The translations under genes were made by a program, and so were the position numbers. Below are positions 11,131-23,658 of a stretch of DNA of 64,000 nt, piece after piece (the first letter of the stretch is position 1; the number at the start of each line of letters is the position of its first letter). Source of the stretch: Hymenoscyphus infarciens (taxonomy: Eukaryota; Ascomycota; Leotiomycetes; Helotiales; Helotiaceae); the NCBI GenBank assembly GCA_001414345.1, contig LLCB01000054.1:1-64000 (forward strand), given 5' to 3'. The notes beneath the pieces were generated by a model. It was not told where the DNA came from. It saw only the letters and a program-made list of their open reading frames with translations, and ran no database searches.

Positions 11131-12609
11131 TAGAAAGGCATCAGAGGTAGCTGTCTATAGCTGAAAGAGGTATAAATTTAGGCTTAGAAGCAGAAGAGGG
11201 TTCGATTAAGAGTTTAAAAGAGGATTAGATTAGAGAGGGTTTAGAGTAGCGATTTATTAACTTAAAATATAAGGTTACTTATCTATCTTTCTAGCTTAGC
11301 TAGCTAATTCTTTATTTCTTAATTCTCTACTTCTAAAGCTTATATAACTAACTATATCTAGTCTATATTTAAGAAGTCCTACTAGTCTCTTTAACTATTG
11401 TTTTGTTAAGATCTTCTAGATCTTAGTATATAGGTGCTATTTAAGCAGCTTTTAGAAAGGGAGGTAGTCCTAGAAGAGAGTTATTACTCGACGCCACTTA
11501 GTAGAACTAAATTCGACTATCTTCGTTATCTATTTATAAAGATCTAAAAGCGTTTTAAGCATCCTCTGTCTTATAAACAGTTAAAAAGTAGGTATTTAAA
11601 AGAGTAACTATCTCTTCTTAATCTTAGAAAGCATTCTAAACTAATTCTAACTCGTATCTAGGCTCTAAGTAGTTCCTAGCTAGTCTAGTTATTATACCTT
11701 AAATAAGAGCTTTATATATTAGAGGTAAACCGTAGTAGTTAGTATTTATATAGAGTCTATCTTATACTAATATCTTCTATTATTAGTATATAGGTGAAAT
11801 GCTATTATCTTAAAGGTTCGATCTTTTTAGTTATCTTACTTTTTTATTAAGATTAGAGAGTATTTAAAGAGGCTTCAATACTATGTTATATAAGTTAGAA
11901 GGCATTAGAGGTAGCTATGTTCCTTAAGCGAAAGAGGTCTAAATTAAGGCTTTTAAAAGCAAAGAAGAGTTAAATAAGAGTTAGATTAGAGAGAGTTTAG
12001 AAGTAGAAAGGTTATTAACTTCGAAGTTCGCTTATAATTTTATTCTCTATCTTTCTAACTAATTATTTTATCCTTTATATACCTTTTACCTCTATCTTAT
12101 TTACTTATTATCTATATATCGTTTAAATTTAAGAAAGTTGTCTTTTAGAAGCTAAGCTCTTATTATTTCAATATATAGTTATAGGTTAGAGAGAGTTTAG
12201 AGAGTCTTTTAAAAAGGGGGGGTAGCCTTAGAAGGTCGTTTAACGCCTTATAGTAGAACTGGGTCTAATATTTTAAAGATGTCGATTTAAGAGGAGAGAG
12301 TAAGATTAGATTTAAAAGCCTTTATAATAACTATATTACTAAATCTAGAGTTATTAGAAGCTTTAGAGATACTTAGTATATCTCGCTTTTCTTAATATAT
12401 CTATAATACGATTTTTACTAGCTATCTATATAGATACTAAACCCTAGTATTACTAGCTATCTAGGTAGTCTCTAATTACCTAGCTATTTAAAGATACTAT
12501 TATAATATTCTAAATTAAGACTAAATCAACTTCTAAATAAAGAGTAGTAATAAGCTTAAAAGAGATATTATTAAGGCTATTACTAGTAAAGAAGAGTTTT
12601 TCCTTTTTA

Positions 12610-12918
12610 TATAATAGTATAAAATATATATAACTATAGTAGAGGTATATAGAAGTATATATAGCAAAATAACATATATAAATACTAGGCTCTAATATAG
12701 AAGAAAAGGAAAAACTATCCCTCTTCTACTCTAAGAGTAGGCTACTATATATAAGAGGTTTAGATAGTATAAAAGAGTTCGAAACCGAATAACCTCGGCT
12801 AATACAAAAGCTTAAACCTACGTAACCTTCCTAAAACAGATAATATAAGACAATAACTACTAAAACCTCATATATAGCAGATACTCCTAGCTATCTAGGA
12901 TAACGGCATACTGTTATA
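12610..12918 (-). repeat. LTR (5' LTR of the minus-oriented element)
   Basis: 309 bp, same length as 9086-9394. It retains a few unmutated positions, including CTGTTATA at the end. It is followed directly by the ATAAC duplication. Confidence 0.85.
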
Positions 12919-12923
12919 ATAAC

Positions 12924-14260
12924 GAGTTTAAAATTAGTAATAGCGTTCTTATAATAGTACTAAGTTAGTTTAGAACTTCTTAAGTTATTCTAGAGTAGAT
13001 ATATTATAAATTAAAAAGTAAAGAAGATCTAACTATTAGTTTTAAAAATAATTCTAGATTTAAAAACCTTCTACTTATATTAAAAGTACTACTTATTTTC
13101 TTAATAACTCTCTATATCTTAGAAACTCGTATCTAGCTCTAATCTAGTAAAATATAAAAATATATCTTAAAAATCTAATATCTAAGTTCTTACTAATAAT
13201 TTCATAGTCTCTTCTAATCTATTCTACTACTAATAATATAAATATAACTACTATATAAAAATTATAACTTCTTAGTATAGAAGTAGTTCTAATATTTATA
13301 TATCTATTTAATATATCTTAGAATTTTTACTACTATAGAAATAAACTCTAAAAAGAAATTCTTAAGTTTTCCTCTCTAGATTTAATATTCTACTCTTTTA
13401 TATCTTTTTATTTTATCTTATCTTATCTTAGAATCTTACTTTTCTCTCTTATATATTAAAAACCGGCTTTTTTTTTAATAAAGAAGTAGCTTTAGTTCTA
13501 AACTTACTAGTAGATATATAAGATTTAATAAAATCAGTATCTAAGAATTTCCTAATTATAATAAGAATCTTAATCTACTTATTTGAAAAAAAAAAGAAAA
13601 AAAAAGAAAAAAAAAGAAAAGAAAAGAAAAGAAACTATATTTATAATCTAACTTAATAAAGAGAAAAACCTTTCTTTCTTTCTTTATATTCTTATAAAAA
13701 AAGTTAATTACTAATCTAAGAGATAGATTATTATATTAGAGTAGTAAATCTCTTTAAGTAGAAAAGAAAGATAAGAGTTATTATACTATTAAAACGTTTT
13801 TCTAGTATTAGATATTTTAATTTTTAAATATTTTAATATTATTAGTTTTCTTAAAACTTTTATATAGAATAAGTAGATAAATAGATAAATAGATAAAGAA
13901 AATAAATAGAAAATAATAGTATTCTTAAACTAAACTTCTATTACTCTAGTTAGTAGATATTATATATATATATATATATATTTACTATATAAAAGATTTC
14001 TATAAGAAAAAAGCACTATTATATAAAATCTTAAAAAAAGAATTTCTAATAATATTATAAATCTAGATTTTTTATTTTTTTAAAAAATTAACTTTCTTCT
14101 TTCTTTTAGTTTGAAAGTTAAAGATAATCTTATATTCTTATTAATTACTTAGAAGGTTCTAGAAGAAGTTTTTTATAATAGAGATTATAATATAGTAGGA
14201 AGGATTTTATATATATTAGACGATCTAGATTAGAATAATTAGCTGCGAAAAAATGAATCT
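12924..14260. other. RIP-mutated AT-rich DNA with an A-rich microsatellite
   Basis: No coding frame. A run of A-blocks separated by single G (13585-13634) and a (TA)n tract (13961-13982) stand out. AT-rich DNA gives way to normal composition rather sharply at about 14240-14290, marking the left border of the desaturase island. Confidence 0.55.
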
Positions 14261-14850
14261 AGGGAATTAGTAAATTTCTTCCCTCTTTAAACGATTTTAA
14301 AATTAGCTTATGCTCGAGTAGCACTCGCAGAGCTGGAGATCTTCTTTTACATTTCTACATCTTTATTATGCTTAGAAGAGAACAAAGTTTTAAGATACGA
14401 GAGCGAGTTAGAGATATAGCACGCATAGCCGGCTACGCGAGGAATTCAAAATCCAAAAACACGACGGGAGCAAACCAACAGGAACTTTATAAAGGAGAAG
14501 GAAAAAATTAGCCTCTCAAAGTGTCTTTCTCTAAACTAAACCACTCGATCCAGAGTCGGGTGAAGAAATACCGACATCGTGGCGAATCCCCGAATTCTCA
14601 CATACACACCAGGAAAATACCCCAAAAGCACCATCTCCACCACGGCAATTTCCACCCAACCGGACGCTATGAATCTCAGGGACCTACTTACCAACAAGGG
14701 CGGGCATCTCAACGTGGAGGCTGAGCCTCCCCAGGGCACGCAGCTAACAACCAATCAGGACTCGTCAATTGGGGAGTGTGTCCTGTCGGCCTCGCTTAGA
14801 ATGGCGCGGTCCCTACGTACATGCACATGCAGTGTGTAGTGTGGTGTGTG

Positions 14851-14878
14851 GTGCCATGCCATGCCATGCCATGCCATG
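14851..14878. repeat. CCATG pentamer array
   Basis: About five copies of the pentamer CCATG in direct tandem. It may be noteworthy that the array at 15846 has the pentamer CCATA, which differs by one G/A transition. Confidence 0.75.
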
Positions 14879-15053
14879 TGCCAGGATTTCCGATGCCACG
14901 ACTTTTCTTTTTTTTCCTTACACGCACGACATTTTAAGATTATTGTCACGTTTGACATGTGAAGACCAGTCGGTCGGTCGCAAGACTCGCAATATCAAGG
15001 TGAGCATGCTAGCCTGCTAGGCCTCGAACGATGCCACCACGCTACCACGCCAG

Positions 15054-15104
15054 AGCGGTGAGCGGTGAGTGGTGAGTGGTGACTCGTGAGTGGTGAGTGG
15101 TGGA
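15054..15104. repeat. GAGTGGT/GAGCGGT heptamer array
   Basis: About seven imperfect heptamers in tandem, with C/T alternation between GAGCGGT and GAGTGGT. No gene overlaps it. Confidence 0.7.
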
Positions 15105-15844
15105 GAGTCAGGTTGAGGCTGCCAAGACGTGTGGCCGTTTGTTTTTAATTTCAGATTTATGACACGCAAGATTGCAATTGCGAGGGGTTCAAAGCAGAGG
15201 CAATTGAGAGGGAACCTGGAAGTGACCAAATACCGTGACCAGGCTGACTCGATGTCGGGTTTCCAAGGCTGGGTGGAATCTATCTGCTGTGGTAACTGGT
15301 AACAAACAAGATTGAGAATTGGAAGCCAGATCGTCTGGTTTCACGCGTGTCAGGGACATGCACCAACGGCCAGTTTGAGATGGTGGAAGAATACTCTTTA
15401 TCTAGCGGCGGCTCGTGAGCTCCAGCTCCAGCTTTCTGCGATGCATCATGTGAAAATCTGATGACGGGTATTGCAGACCGCGCCAGGCCCCCTTTTGATG
15501 AATGACCCAATTTCTGTCCTTGGGACCTTGGGATAGGAGTCGTTCATGGTAGAGTGCAGCTAGAGAGAAGCTAGAGTGCCGCTAGGCTTCATCGGGCAAG
15601 GGCAATCCACCCTTTTTCAACCAAAAAGAACCATTCACTTCAGAAGCTGGCGAAGACCCCTAAAGACCCTGGCAAGCTGGTCCGTGCCGTTTTGGTTGAG
15701 GACATTTATGGAGCGATTAGGACGGATCGCACCCTTGGACCCTTGACCCAGATCCCGCGAGGAGATGCAGAGAACAGAGGGCAGAGAGCAGAACAGTCGA
15801 AGCAGAAGCAAGCAGGCCTTTGAGAGAATAAAATAGTCCCATAC

Positions 15845-15895
15845 TATACCATACCATACCATACCATACCATACCATACGGAACCATACCATATC
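15845..15895. repeat. CCATA pentamer array in the desaturase promoter/leader
   Basis: About eight tandem CCATA units followed by two degenerate ones, ending roughly 145 bp before the ATG at 16038. The phase is kept through the array, so slippage could change spacing in the promoter or leader. Confidence 0.75.
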
Positions 15896-16037
15896 CGACC
15901 TTTGCCAATCCTTTTCTCTCTCGCTCTCTCTCCCTCCCTCCCTTCTTTTCTTCTTTCCCCTTTGCTTTCTTTCACTCTCTTCCCAATTCACCATCCTCAC
16001 CTTCAACACCACAGAATTACCAATTACCATATCCAAC

Positions 16038-17530
16038 ATGGCTGGAAAGACAGCGACCGCCACGTTGGCGAAGCCTGCCAAAGGCAACGGCGACGGCAAG
16101 CACCTCGATCTCCACGGAAAGGTCTTTGAGCTGCCTCACTTCACCATGAAGGAGATCCACGATGCCATTCCCGCCCATTGCTTCAAGCCCTCGATCCTTC
16201 GATCCATGGCATACGTCGTCCGCGATTTCTTCTACTGGGCCACCCTCAGCTACCTCGCCCTCACCTACATCCCCCTCCTCCCCAACGCATATCTTCGATT
16301 CGCTGCCTGGTCGGCCTATGGATTTGCGGCAGGATGTGTCTTTACCGGCATCTGGATTCTGGCTCACGAGTGCGGACACGGTGCCTTTTCCAAGAACAAG
16401 ATGCTCAATTACACCATGGGATTGATCATGCACTCCTTCCTCTTGGTTCCCTTCCACTCGTGGCGTCTATCCCACTCGCAGCACCACAAGGCGACGGGAA
16501 ACATGCAGCGAGATACCGCTTTTGTGCCACACATGCGAGAGTCGTGGATCAAGACCCAGTTCGGCAAGAAGGCAGAGGCCAACATGGTCGAGTTTGCAGA
16601 GTTGGCAGAGGATTCCCCAATGGCCGCTCTCTGGCATGATCTGGTCCACCAACTGTTTGGATGGCCCGCGTACCTCCTCATGAACGTGACCGGACAAAAG
16701 TATGATGGAGCCAAGGGATTGAGGATCAGTCACTTTTACTTTGGCGAGGACAGTGTCTTTTTCAAGAAGAACGAGTTGCCATTGATTGTTTTGTCGGATA
16801 TCGCTGTGGCCGTCATGATTGGAGCTTTGTACCTCGCAGGACAAGCATTCGGACACTTTAACGTGATCATGTTGTGGGGAGTTCCATGGTTGTGGGTTAA
16901 CAACTGGATTGGTTAGTTTCTGCCACTTCCCCTGAGCTCGAGATTCAAGATTCAAGTACTAACCGCTTTCTTTCTATAGTTGCCATCACCTTCCTCCAAC
17001 ACACCGACGGATGCATGCCACACTACGACAACAGCACCTGGACCTTTGCCCGCGGAGCCACCGCAACCATCGACCGTGATCTCGGATTCATCGACACCCA
17101 TTTCATGCACGACATCATCGGCACACACGTCTGCCACCACCTCATCTCCACCATCCCCTTCTACCACGCCGCCGAAGCCTCCATCTACATCAAGCAAGTC
17201 ATGGGTCCCCACTACCAAGCCGATCTCGAAACCCCCTTCTGGACCGCCTTCTTCAAGAACCAACGTTCATGCAAATTCGTCGAGGAAACCGTCGGTCAGG
17301 AGGGAAGCGGCGTCTACATGTTCCGAAACCTGTACAACCGCCAGGGCGAGACCCAACCACAAAACTTGTCTGGTGTGCAGAGATCCGAGTTTGATATTTC
17401 AGAGGGTATCAAGACTGCGACGGCTACGGCGACAGCATTGTCCATGGCTTCTGCGAGAAATCTGGATGCGAGAAGACGGTTAAGTCAATCTGCTGCGAGA
17501 GCGAGTCTTCCTGTTTTGGTGGAGGCTTGA
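16038..17530 (+). CDS. Delta-12 fatty-acid desaturase (oleate to linoleate)
   Basis: Two exons, 16038-16911 and 16980-17530, joined by a 68-nt GT-AG intron with a CTAAC branch site (phase 1, Val codon), give 474 aa, the usual length for fungal membrane delta-12 desaturases. The three histidine boxes that bind the di-iron centre are present: HECGH at residues 110-114, HSQHH at 146-150 and HVCHH at 341-345. Hydrophobic stretches flank the boxes as expected for an ER membrane enzyme using cytochrome b5. The N-terminus is short and polar (MAGKTATATL). The family inserts the second double bond in oleoyl lipids to make linoleate; an omega-3 (delta-15) paralogue cannot be fully excluded from motifs alone, but the overall sequence fits delta-12. 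The ATG is preceded by a CT-rich leader. The gene stands alone between two RIP deserts, yet has no stops or RIP-like damage. Confidence 0.9.
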
Positions 17531-18112
17531 GTGGTTCGATTTTTTGCAACCTGTTTATTCATTCCATTTTGTGCTGGTGGTATTGGATTTGAAATTCGTT
17601 CTCTTCTCTTCTTCGAGCCAAATGATTTGGGTTTGATTCAATTGAAAGCGATGTGTTTGTCGACAGCTTTGAAATAGAATTGGTAGAAAAATCGATATAG
17701 AGCTAGATGGGGGAATTCATTGGCGTTTTTGGGGGGAGGATTACCTTGTTTTGTCGAGGTTTGTCTGTATTTTTGTTGTTGTTTTTGCCATGGGAGAGGC
17801 CACTTTGTTGACACGTTTCTTCTTTTTTCACTTTGAATGGATGGAGGGATGGATGAAAGCTTGATTGGAGATTAGAGGAATTCTTTGTCTCTTGCTTTTT
17901 TTCTTTCTTTCACTTTTGCTTGGTTGGTTGCGTGGTTGGTTGGTTACCGTCGGAAGTCGGGGGCGGGGAGGTATCTTGATCTCTTTGGAGAAGCGATGGG
18001 GATTTTGTAATGTAGATAGATACCACTCACTACCAAAACTTGGCCTAATTCTTGCAATTTTGATGAGAGAGGGAAATTCCACAGAGCGTGTATTTGAATG
18101 ACTGATTTTTTT
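17531..18112. other. 3' flank of the desaturase gene
   Basis: T-rich non-coding DNA, probably the 3' UTR and terminator region; there are several TTTT runs and a TTGGTTGGTTG run around 17920-17945. No gene seen. Confidence 0.4.
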
Positions 18113-18618
18113 GCTTCTCTCTCGCTCGTGTGTGTGTGTGTGTGTGTGGGTGTGTGTGACTTGATTTGATTTGATTTAATCTGATGTTTTTGTGTTGTTT
18201 TTTTCCTAGAGAGGGTAGTAAGTGAGTGAGTAAGTATGTGGGTTTTAGATTTTGGGGTTTGAGAGGTGGAGGGTGTTGTAGTAGGTGTTGTATTAGGTCT
18301 AAGAAGTAGAGAGGTAGAGAGAGTACTATCATTTTAAATATAAGAGAGAGAGTGCTGTTTTGCTTTTAGAGTTAAAGTTTATAGTTATAAGAGAGGGTTT
18401 TTTTTCTAATAGATAGGTTAGATAGATAATAGATAGATAATAGATAATAGATAATAGATAATAGATAATAGATAATAGATAATAGATAATAGAAGAAAGT
18501 AGTTTTTTTTTTTTTTGTTTTTTAGATAAGAGTAAGAGTAAGAGTAAGAGTAAGAGTGAGATAGAGCGAGAGTAAGAGTTCTTAAGCCTTAGATAGATCT
18601 TATTATTATTTTTTTTTC

Positions 18619-18657
<39 letters not shown>

Positions 18658-18676
18658 AGAGAGAGAGAGAGAGAGA

Positions 18677-18714
<38 letters not shown>

Positions 18715-18735
18715 TATAAGTATATAAGTTTTAGT
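18113..18735. repeat. Run of adjacent microsatellites at the island edge
   Basis: In order: (TG)n at about 18128-18160, (GATAATA)/(GATAAT) arrays at 18412-18494, (GAGTAA)n at 18531-18580, (TTA)n at 18601-18655, (GA)n at 18659-18676 and (AAGT)n at 18677-18720. Six different simple repeats follow one another with almost no unique DNA, exactly where normal composition changes into RIP-mutated DNA. Confidence 0.8.
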
Positions 18736-18973
18736 TTTTAAGATTCAAGAGATAGAGAGATTATAAAGATCACGTTAGTATCTATATAATAAGATATAAG
18801 AACTGGAATAACTAGCTAAACTAGCCTAGAAGCTTCTTACTATCTACTTAGCCAGGGGTCTAAGTTCTAACTTAGATATATAATAGCTATACCTATTATA
18901 GATATCTCTTATTTAAAGCTCTTTAATCTAAAGATATATAAAATAGCTTATATCTAGCTCTATCTATAGCGGT
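18736..18973. other. RIP-mutated AT-rich DNA
   Basis: Short AT-rich spacer between the microsatellite run and the first LTR of the nested retroelement block. No gene. Confidence 0.4.
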
Positions 18974-21900
18974 TATAATAGCACGCTATCTTGAATTATT
19001 AGTATTTATAAAACTACTAATACTCCTACGACTTATTAGATAGAAAGTACTAAAGAGAGTAAGAATTAGAAATTATATATTTTACTTTAAAGTCTTATAT
19101 ATTTAGCTTTAAAGCTCTTATTATTTTAGTAGCTATATTAAGAAGGACTCGGTTATTATTCTTATTAAGACTTAATAGTCTCTAACCTCTTATATATAGA
19201 TGTTTATATTTAGTATAGAAGAAAGATAGTTATTATTTTCTTCTATATTAGTACTTAGTATCTATATATATTATTCTTCTATATATACTCCTATATACCT
19301 CTACTATAGTTATATATATTTTATACTATTATATAAAAATAATAACTCTTTCTTACTAGTAATAGCTTTAATAATATCTCCTTTAAGCTTATTACTACTC
19401 TTTATTTAAAAGTCGATTTACTCTTAATTTAGAATATTATAATAATATTCTTATATAGCTAGGTAATTAGAGACTACCTAGATAGCTAGTAATACTAGGG
19501 TTTAGTATCTATATAGATAGCTAGTAAAAATCGTATTATAGATATATTAAGAGATTAGAATATACTAAGTGTTCCTAAGAGTTCTAATAACCTTAGATTT
19601 AGTAAATAAGTTAACTTATAATAGTTATCTAAAAGGCTTCTAAATCTAATCTTATCTCTCTCTCTCTCTAATTTAATATTTAATATATTAGAATCTAAAG
19701 TAACTCTAGGTCTCTCTTAAGCTCTACTTCTAAGTATAAAGCTCTCTTTTAAGAAATAAAGTCAAGCCTCTATAGAAAGGTCTCTAACTTAGTACTATAC
19801 CTCTAAGAATACTAAGAAACCTAAGAATAATAAAGGTAAAGGCCTTATACCTAGAAGCTAGAAAGATTAATAAGACTTCTCTAATATAGACGAGATATAG
19901 AATATAATCTAAACTATATAGGCTAAGAATTAAGAAAAAGAATTAAGAATTTTAAAGTAAGATAATTAGATTACTTAATTATTAGACCTAGTATAGTAAA
20001 TTAGTTAATAACTATTAAATAATAACTAAAGTCTAAGTCTTATCTAACTAATATAAACACCTCCTTCTATCTCTTTAAACTATTATCTAAGACGAAACCC
20101 TGCTCTTAATATTCCTTTCTTATAATAACCTACTCTATACCTATAACTTAAAAGTACTTTAAAAGCTCTTTAATCTATTAAAAGTAAGATTATAGAGAAA
20201 ATTGAACTTTTAAATAATAGTATATTACTTATATATAAGTAATAAAGAATATTAATATATAATTAACTTTATATAAACACTAACTATTATTAAACGCTTT
20301 TAACTTATAAAGCTCTTATTTAGAAGATAATAATAAAACTTACCTAGAATTACTTAAAGCTTTAATATAAGTTTAATATAAGTAAGATAATATTTAAAGA
20401 TTATAAAGAAATAATTAAACTTCTTAATACTTACTATCTAACTAGTTATAAGAAGGAGGATACCTAGAACGCTTTTTAGTCTCTTTAGATAAAATAGAAG
20501 AGTTATATAAGAGAAAGTTTTAAAGAATTTAAAAGTTGCTTTTTAAGTATAATAATATTTAAAGAAGTATTAGAGTAAGATAAATTCTACTATATATAAA
20601 AGAAGCTTATATCTTAGCTTTAAACCTAATTAGTTAATAATAAGAGATACTAGAATACTAACTTTAATAAGATAATAAGAGACTTTTTATTTATAGATAA
20701 GGAATAGTACTATAATACTAAGTTATATATAACTAGTATAATAAGTATAGAAAAACTAGTTATAATAAGCTTATTATACTAAAAGCTTAATACTAACTAA
20801 TCCTTATTCAGTTTAGTTATAAAACTTTTACTACTCTTATATAAACTTTATTCTACTTTTTAAAAGACTTCTTAAACTCCTAAGCTCTCTTCTACTAGTA
20901 AAAGATTAAAGACTTCGTTTATAAACTAATTCTCTACTAGTATAAAGTATTATAATTATAGAAAACCTAAGTATATTAAGCCTAACTATCTTAATCTACC
21001 TAGTATTAATAAAATAGATAATTAACTTAAAGAAGAATAACTACTTAAAAAGTACTCTAACTCTAATCTAAGTTAAGAGGAAAATAAAGAAGCCTAAGTA
21101 AAGATATCTTCCTAGGCCTATAAAAATATAATCTAGCTAGACTTAACCTTTCTAAGCTTATAAAAGGAAAATAGTTTCTTATAAATACTACTCTTAGTAT
21201 ATAAGAATATAGTATTAAAATATAAGCTTTAGTAGATATAAGAGTAAATAGGTACCTATTTCTAAATTAACCTCTAGCTCTTTAATTATTAAAAGTAATA
21301 GGTTTATAGATCTAGAAACTATCTTATTCTATATCTATTTATAGATATAATAATAGTACTAAAAGCTAGGTAACTTAGTTTATATAACTATATCTAAATA
21401 TAAATAAACATTATATCTATAACTACTTCTTTATTATTCTAAATCTTAGATAATAAGACCTAATTATTAGTAATAAGTAGTTAAACTATTTTAAAGTTCT
21501 TCTTAACTCTTTAAAGAACTAGATCACTTAGCTAGCTAATAACTCTCTAACTCTCTACTATAGTAAGGAAATTTTACTTTTACTTTCTAGCTAGAACTAG
21601 AAACCTATTTTAAACTACTAGTTAGATATAAATTAAAGAGAATATATAATCTATTAATAAGAAAGACATAAAAAGAGTAGACTTATAAATATAGCTAAGT
21701 TATTACTCTTATCTATAATAATACCTCTTAAAAATTTAATATCTAACTCTAGCTTAAAGCTCTTATAAACTACTAGTATAGCCTTAAAAGGCTAGACTCT
21801 ATACTCTTTTATCTATAAAATAAGTATAAATGTTATATATTTTAATATAAAATAACTTAATTAAGAATTTTATATAATAAGTATTTATAAGCTAGATTAG

Positions 21901-22640
21901 ATTATTAATAAAAGATTAGCCTCTTTTTAAGATAACGATAATATAAGAGCTCTAATATAAGCCTAACTCCTAAAATATTACTTATCTTATAAAGACGTAT
22001 TCTTAAAAGTAGCTTCTAATAAGCTCTCTTCTTACTATAAATATAACTATAAGATTACTTTAAATAAACTACTTCCTAACTCCTTTTCGCCTCTATATTA
22101 ATAGTTAACTATAAAGCTTAAAGCTACGAAGAAGTATCTTATAAAGAACCTAGACAAAGAGTTTATTATTAATAGTAATAGCCTTTTCACCTCTCTAATA
22201 CTCTTTATTAAAAAGGCTAATAATAATAAGTTATAATTCTATATTAATTATAAGAAGCTAAACACTCTAATCTAAAATAATCCTTATCTAATCTCTTATA
22301 TTAATAAGCTTCTTTCTAGAATAAGAATAGTTAAAATCCTTACTAAATTAGATATTAGATAAGCTTTCTATTATATTTAAATAGACTTTAACTTAGAAGA
22401 GATAACCATATTTAGAACTAGGTATAGTATATATAAATATAAGGTCTTCTCTTTTAGACTCTATAATAGCCTCGCTACCTATTAACGTTATATAAATAAC
22501 GTCTTAATCAACTATCTAGACAACTTCTATATCGCCTACTTAGACGACATTTTAATTTATTTAGACACTATTAAAGAATATAAGGAATAGGTTAGAAAGG
22601 TTCTAAATCCGCTCTAATAAGTAAGAGATACTTACGATAA
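18974..22640 (+). mobile_element. Decayed Ty3/Gypsy-type LTR element, plus orientation, 3' truncated
   Basis: It starts with a 360-bp LTR (18974-19333: TATAATAGCACG at the start, ACTATTATA at the end) in the orientation opposite to the LTRs at 9086 and 23164. The leader and gag-like region follow. A reverse transcriptase relic is recognisable at about 21980-22620: TSPILFIKKA, LDIRQAFY, FRLYNSLATYQ and the catalytic box YLDDILIY at 22537-22560, still with both aspartates. Many TAG/TAA codons interrupt it, all explainable by CpA to TpA changes. Homology to the other Gypsy copy (minus strand, 27.8-31.1 kb) stops soon after the YLDD box, so RNase H and integrase are missing here. No matching 3' LTR with target duplication was found. 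Confidence 0.75.
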
Positions 22641-23163
22641 CCTTAGTATAAAGCGTCTAAGTCTCTTTTAAGAGAGCGAACTATACCTCTAAACTATTCT
22701 TTAATACCTCTATACTAGTAACGACTAATATCTTATCTAAAGCCTTAGTAGCTTTCTTAATCTCTCTCTTCTCCTTCTTAAGCTTAAGCTTATTAAACTC
22801 CTTCCTTATAAACTATAGTAACTACCTAAGTTAGAATAGATTTAGTTTATATTTAGAATTAAACTTACTAGAATATATATAGTATTCTACTTAACGTAGT
22901 ATCTACACTTCTTTAACTTTAGCTTCTTAAAAGCGTATATATAATCTCTATTCTAAGATTTTATCTAAAAGTACTAAATATAGTAGACTCGGTAGATAGC
23001 TAGAAGTATACTAGGAGAACATAGGAGAGGTATTTTACTATATTAGATTAGCTCTAAATTAGGCCTAATAAAGGAGAGAAAGACTTACTTTTATATATAT
23101 ATATAATATATATATATATTTTAGAATAAAAGTTAGTATAGAGAATATATCTAATTAGACGGT
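22641..23163. repeat. Inverted-repeat arm (pairs with 24105-24690)
   Basis: This stretch is the reverse complement, with RIP-type mismatches, of 24105-24690. It ends at ATATCTAATTAG, 5 bp before the next LTR. It may represent the region upstream of the 3' LTR of the Gypsy element at 18974, after a large internal deletion. Confidence 0.6.
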
Positions 23164-23658
23164 TATAATAGTACGAAATACATATAACTATAGTAGAGAT
23201 ATATAAGAGTACGTATAATAGAATAACGTATATAGATACTAGGTACTAATATAGAAGAAAATAATAACTGTCTCTCTTCTATACTAAATATAAACGTCTA
23301 TATATAAGAGATTAGAAGCTTCTAAGTTCTAATAATAATAATAACCGAGCCTTATCTAATATAGCTAATACTAAATAATAAGAGCTAAAAAGCTAAATAT
23401 ATAACCTCTAATTCTTTAGAAAGCTAAACATATAATATCTAAACCTTAATCTCTTCTATATATAAATATTAGATATTAATACCTTTAACACTTCGCTTAT
23501 ATAAGTATCGGTTATTTATAATCTTAGCCCTAGAGGTATTAGAGGTATCGGCACTACTTAGAGGTATTAGCAGTTTCATAAATACTAATAATTCAAGATA
23601 ATACTATTATATAATAATCTAATTATTATATAATAATCTAGGATAGCGTACTATTATA
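23164..23658 (-). repeat. LTR (left, 3' LTR)
   Basis: 495 bp, TATAATAGTACG ... CTATTATA. It contains a tandemly duplicated TAATCTA(A/G) segment near 23615-23640. Followed by the polypurine tract of the element (read on minus). Confidence 0.75.

Larger units (their letters stand above)
9081..12923 (-). mobile_element. LTR retrotransposon, 3.8 kb, non-autonomous, RIP-mutated
   Basis: Two direct repeats of exactly 309 bp, 9086-9394 and 12610-12918, are alignable throughout and differ mainly by C/T and G/A changes. The 5-bp target duplication ATAAC is perfect (9081-9085 and 12919-12923). Just inside the left LTR, read on the minus strand, is a purine run GAGTCTTTTTCAAGAGAGGG (about 9396-9417) that fits a polypurine tract, so the element is transcribed leftwards and its 5' LTR is the right one. 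The leader and gag-like part next to the right LTR (about 11650-12605) matches the same part of the larger Gypsy elements at 19334 and 31127. No reverse transcriptase could be found: the internal region is only 3.2 kb, and 9700-11130 is filled by repeats. It is probably a deletion derivative moved by the larger relatives. Confidence 0.85.
14261..16037. other. Upstream region of the desaturase gene
   Basis: 1.8 kb of normal-composition DNA without a convincing gene; short open frames here show no family features. It holds three short tandem arrays (listed separately) and, at 15910-16010, a CT-rich leader full of CTCTCT and CCCTCC typical of strongly expressed filamentous-fungal genes. It is probably promoter and 5' leader for the gene at 16038. 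Confidence 0.5.

Noticed and set aside
15635..16099. 154-codon minus-strand frame opposite the desaturase start
   Set aside because: It is composed of the translated CCATA pentamer array and the complement of the CT-rich leader; no family features.
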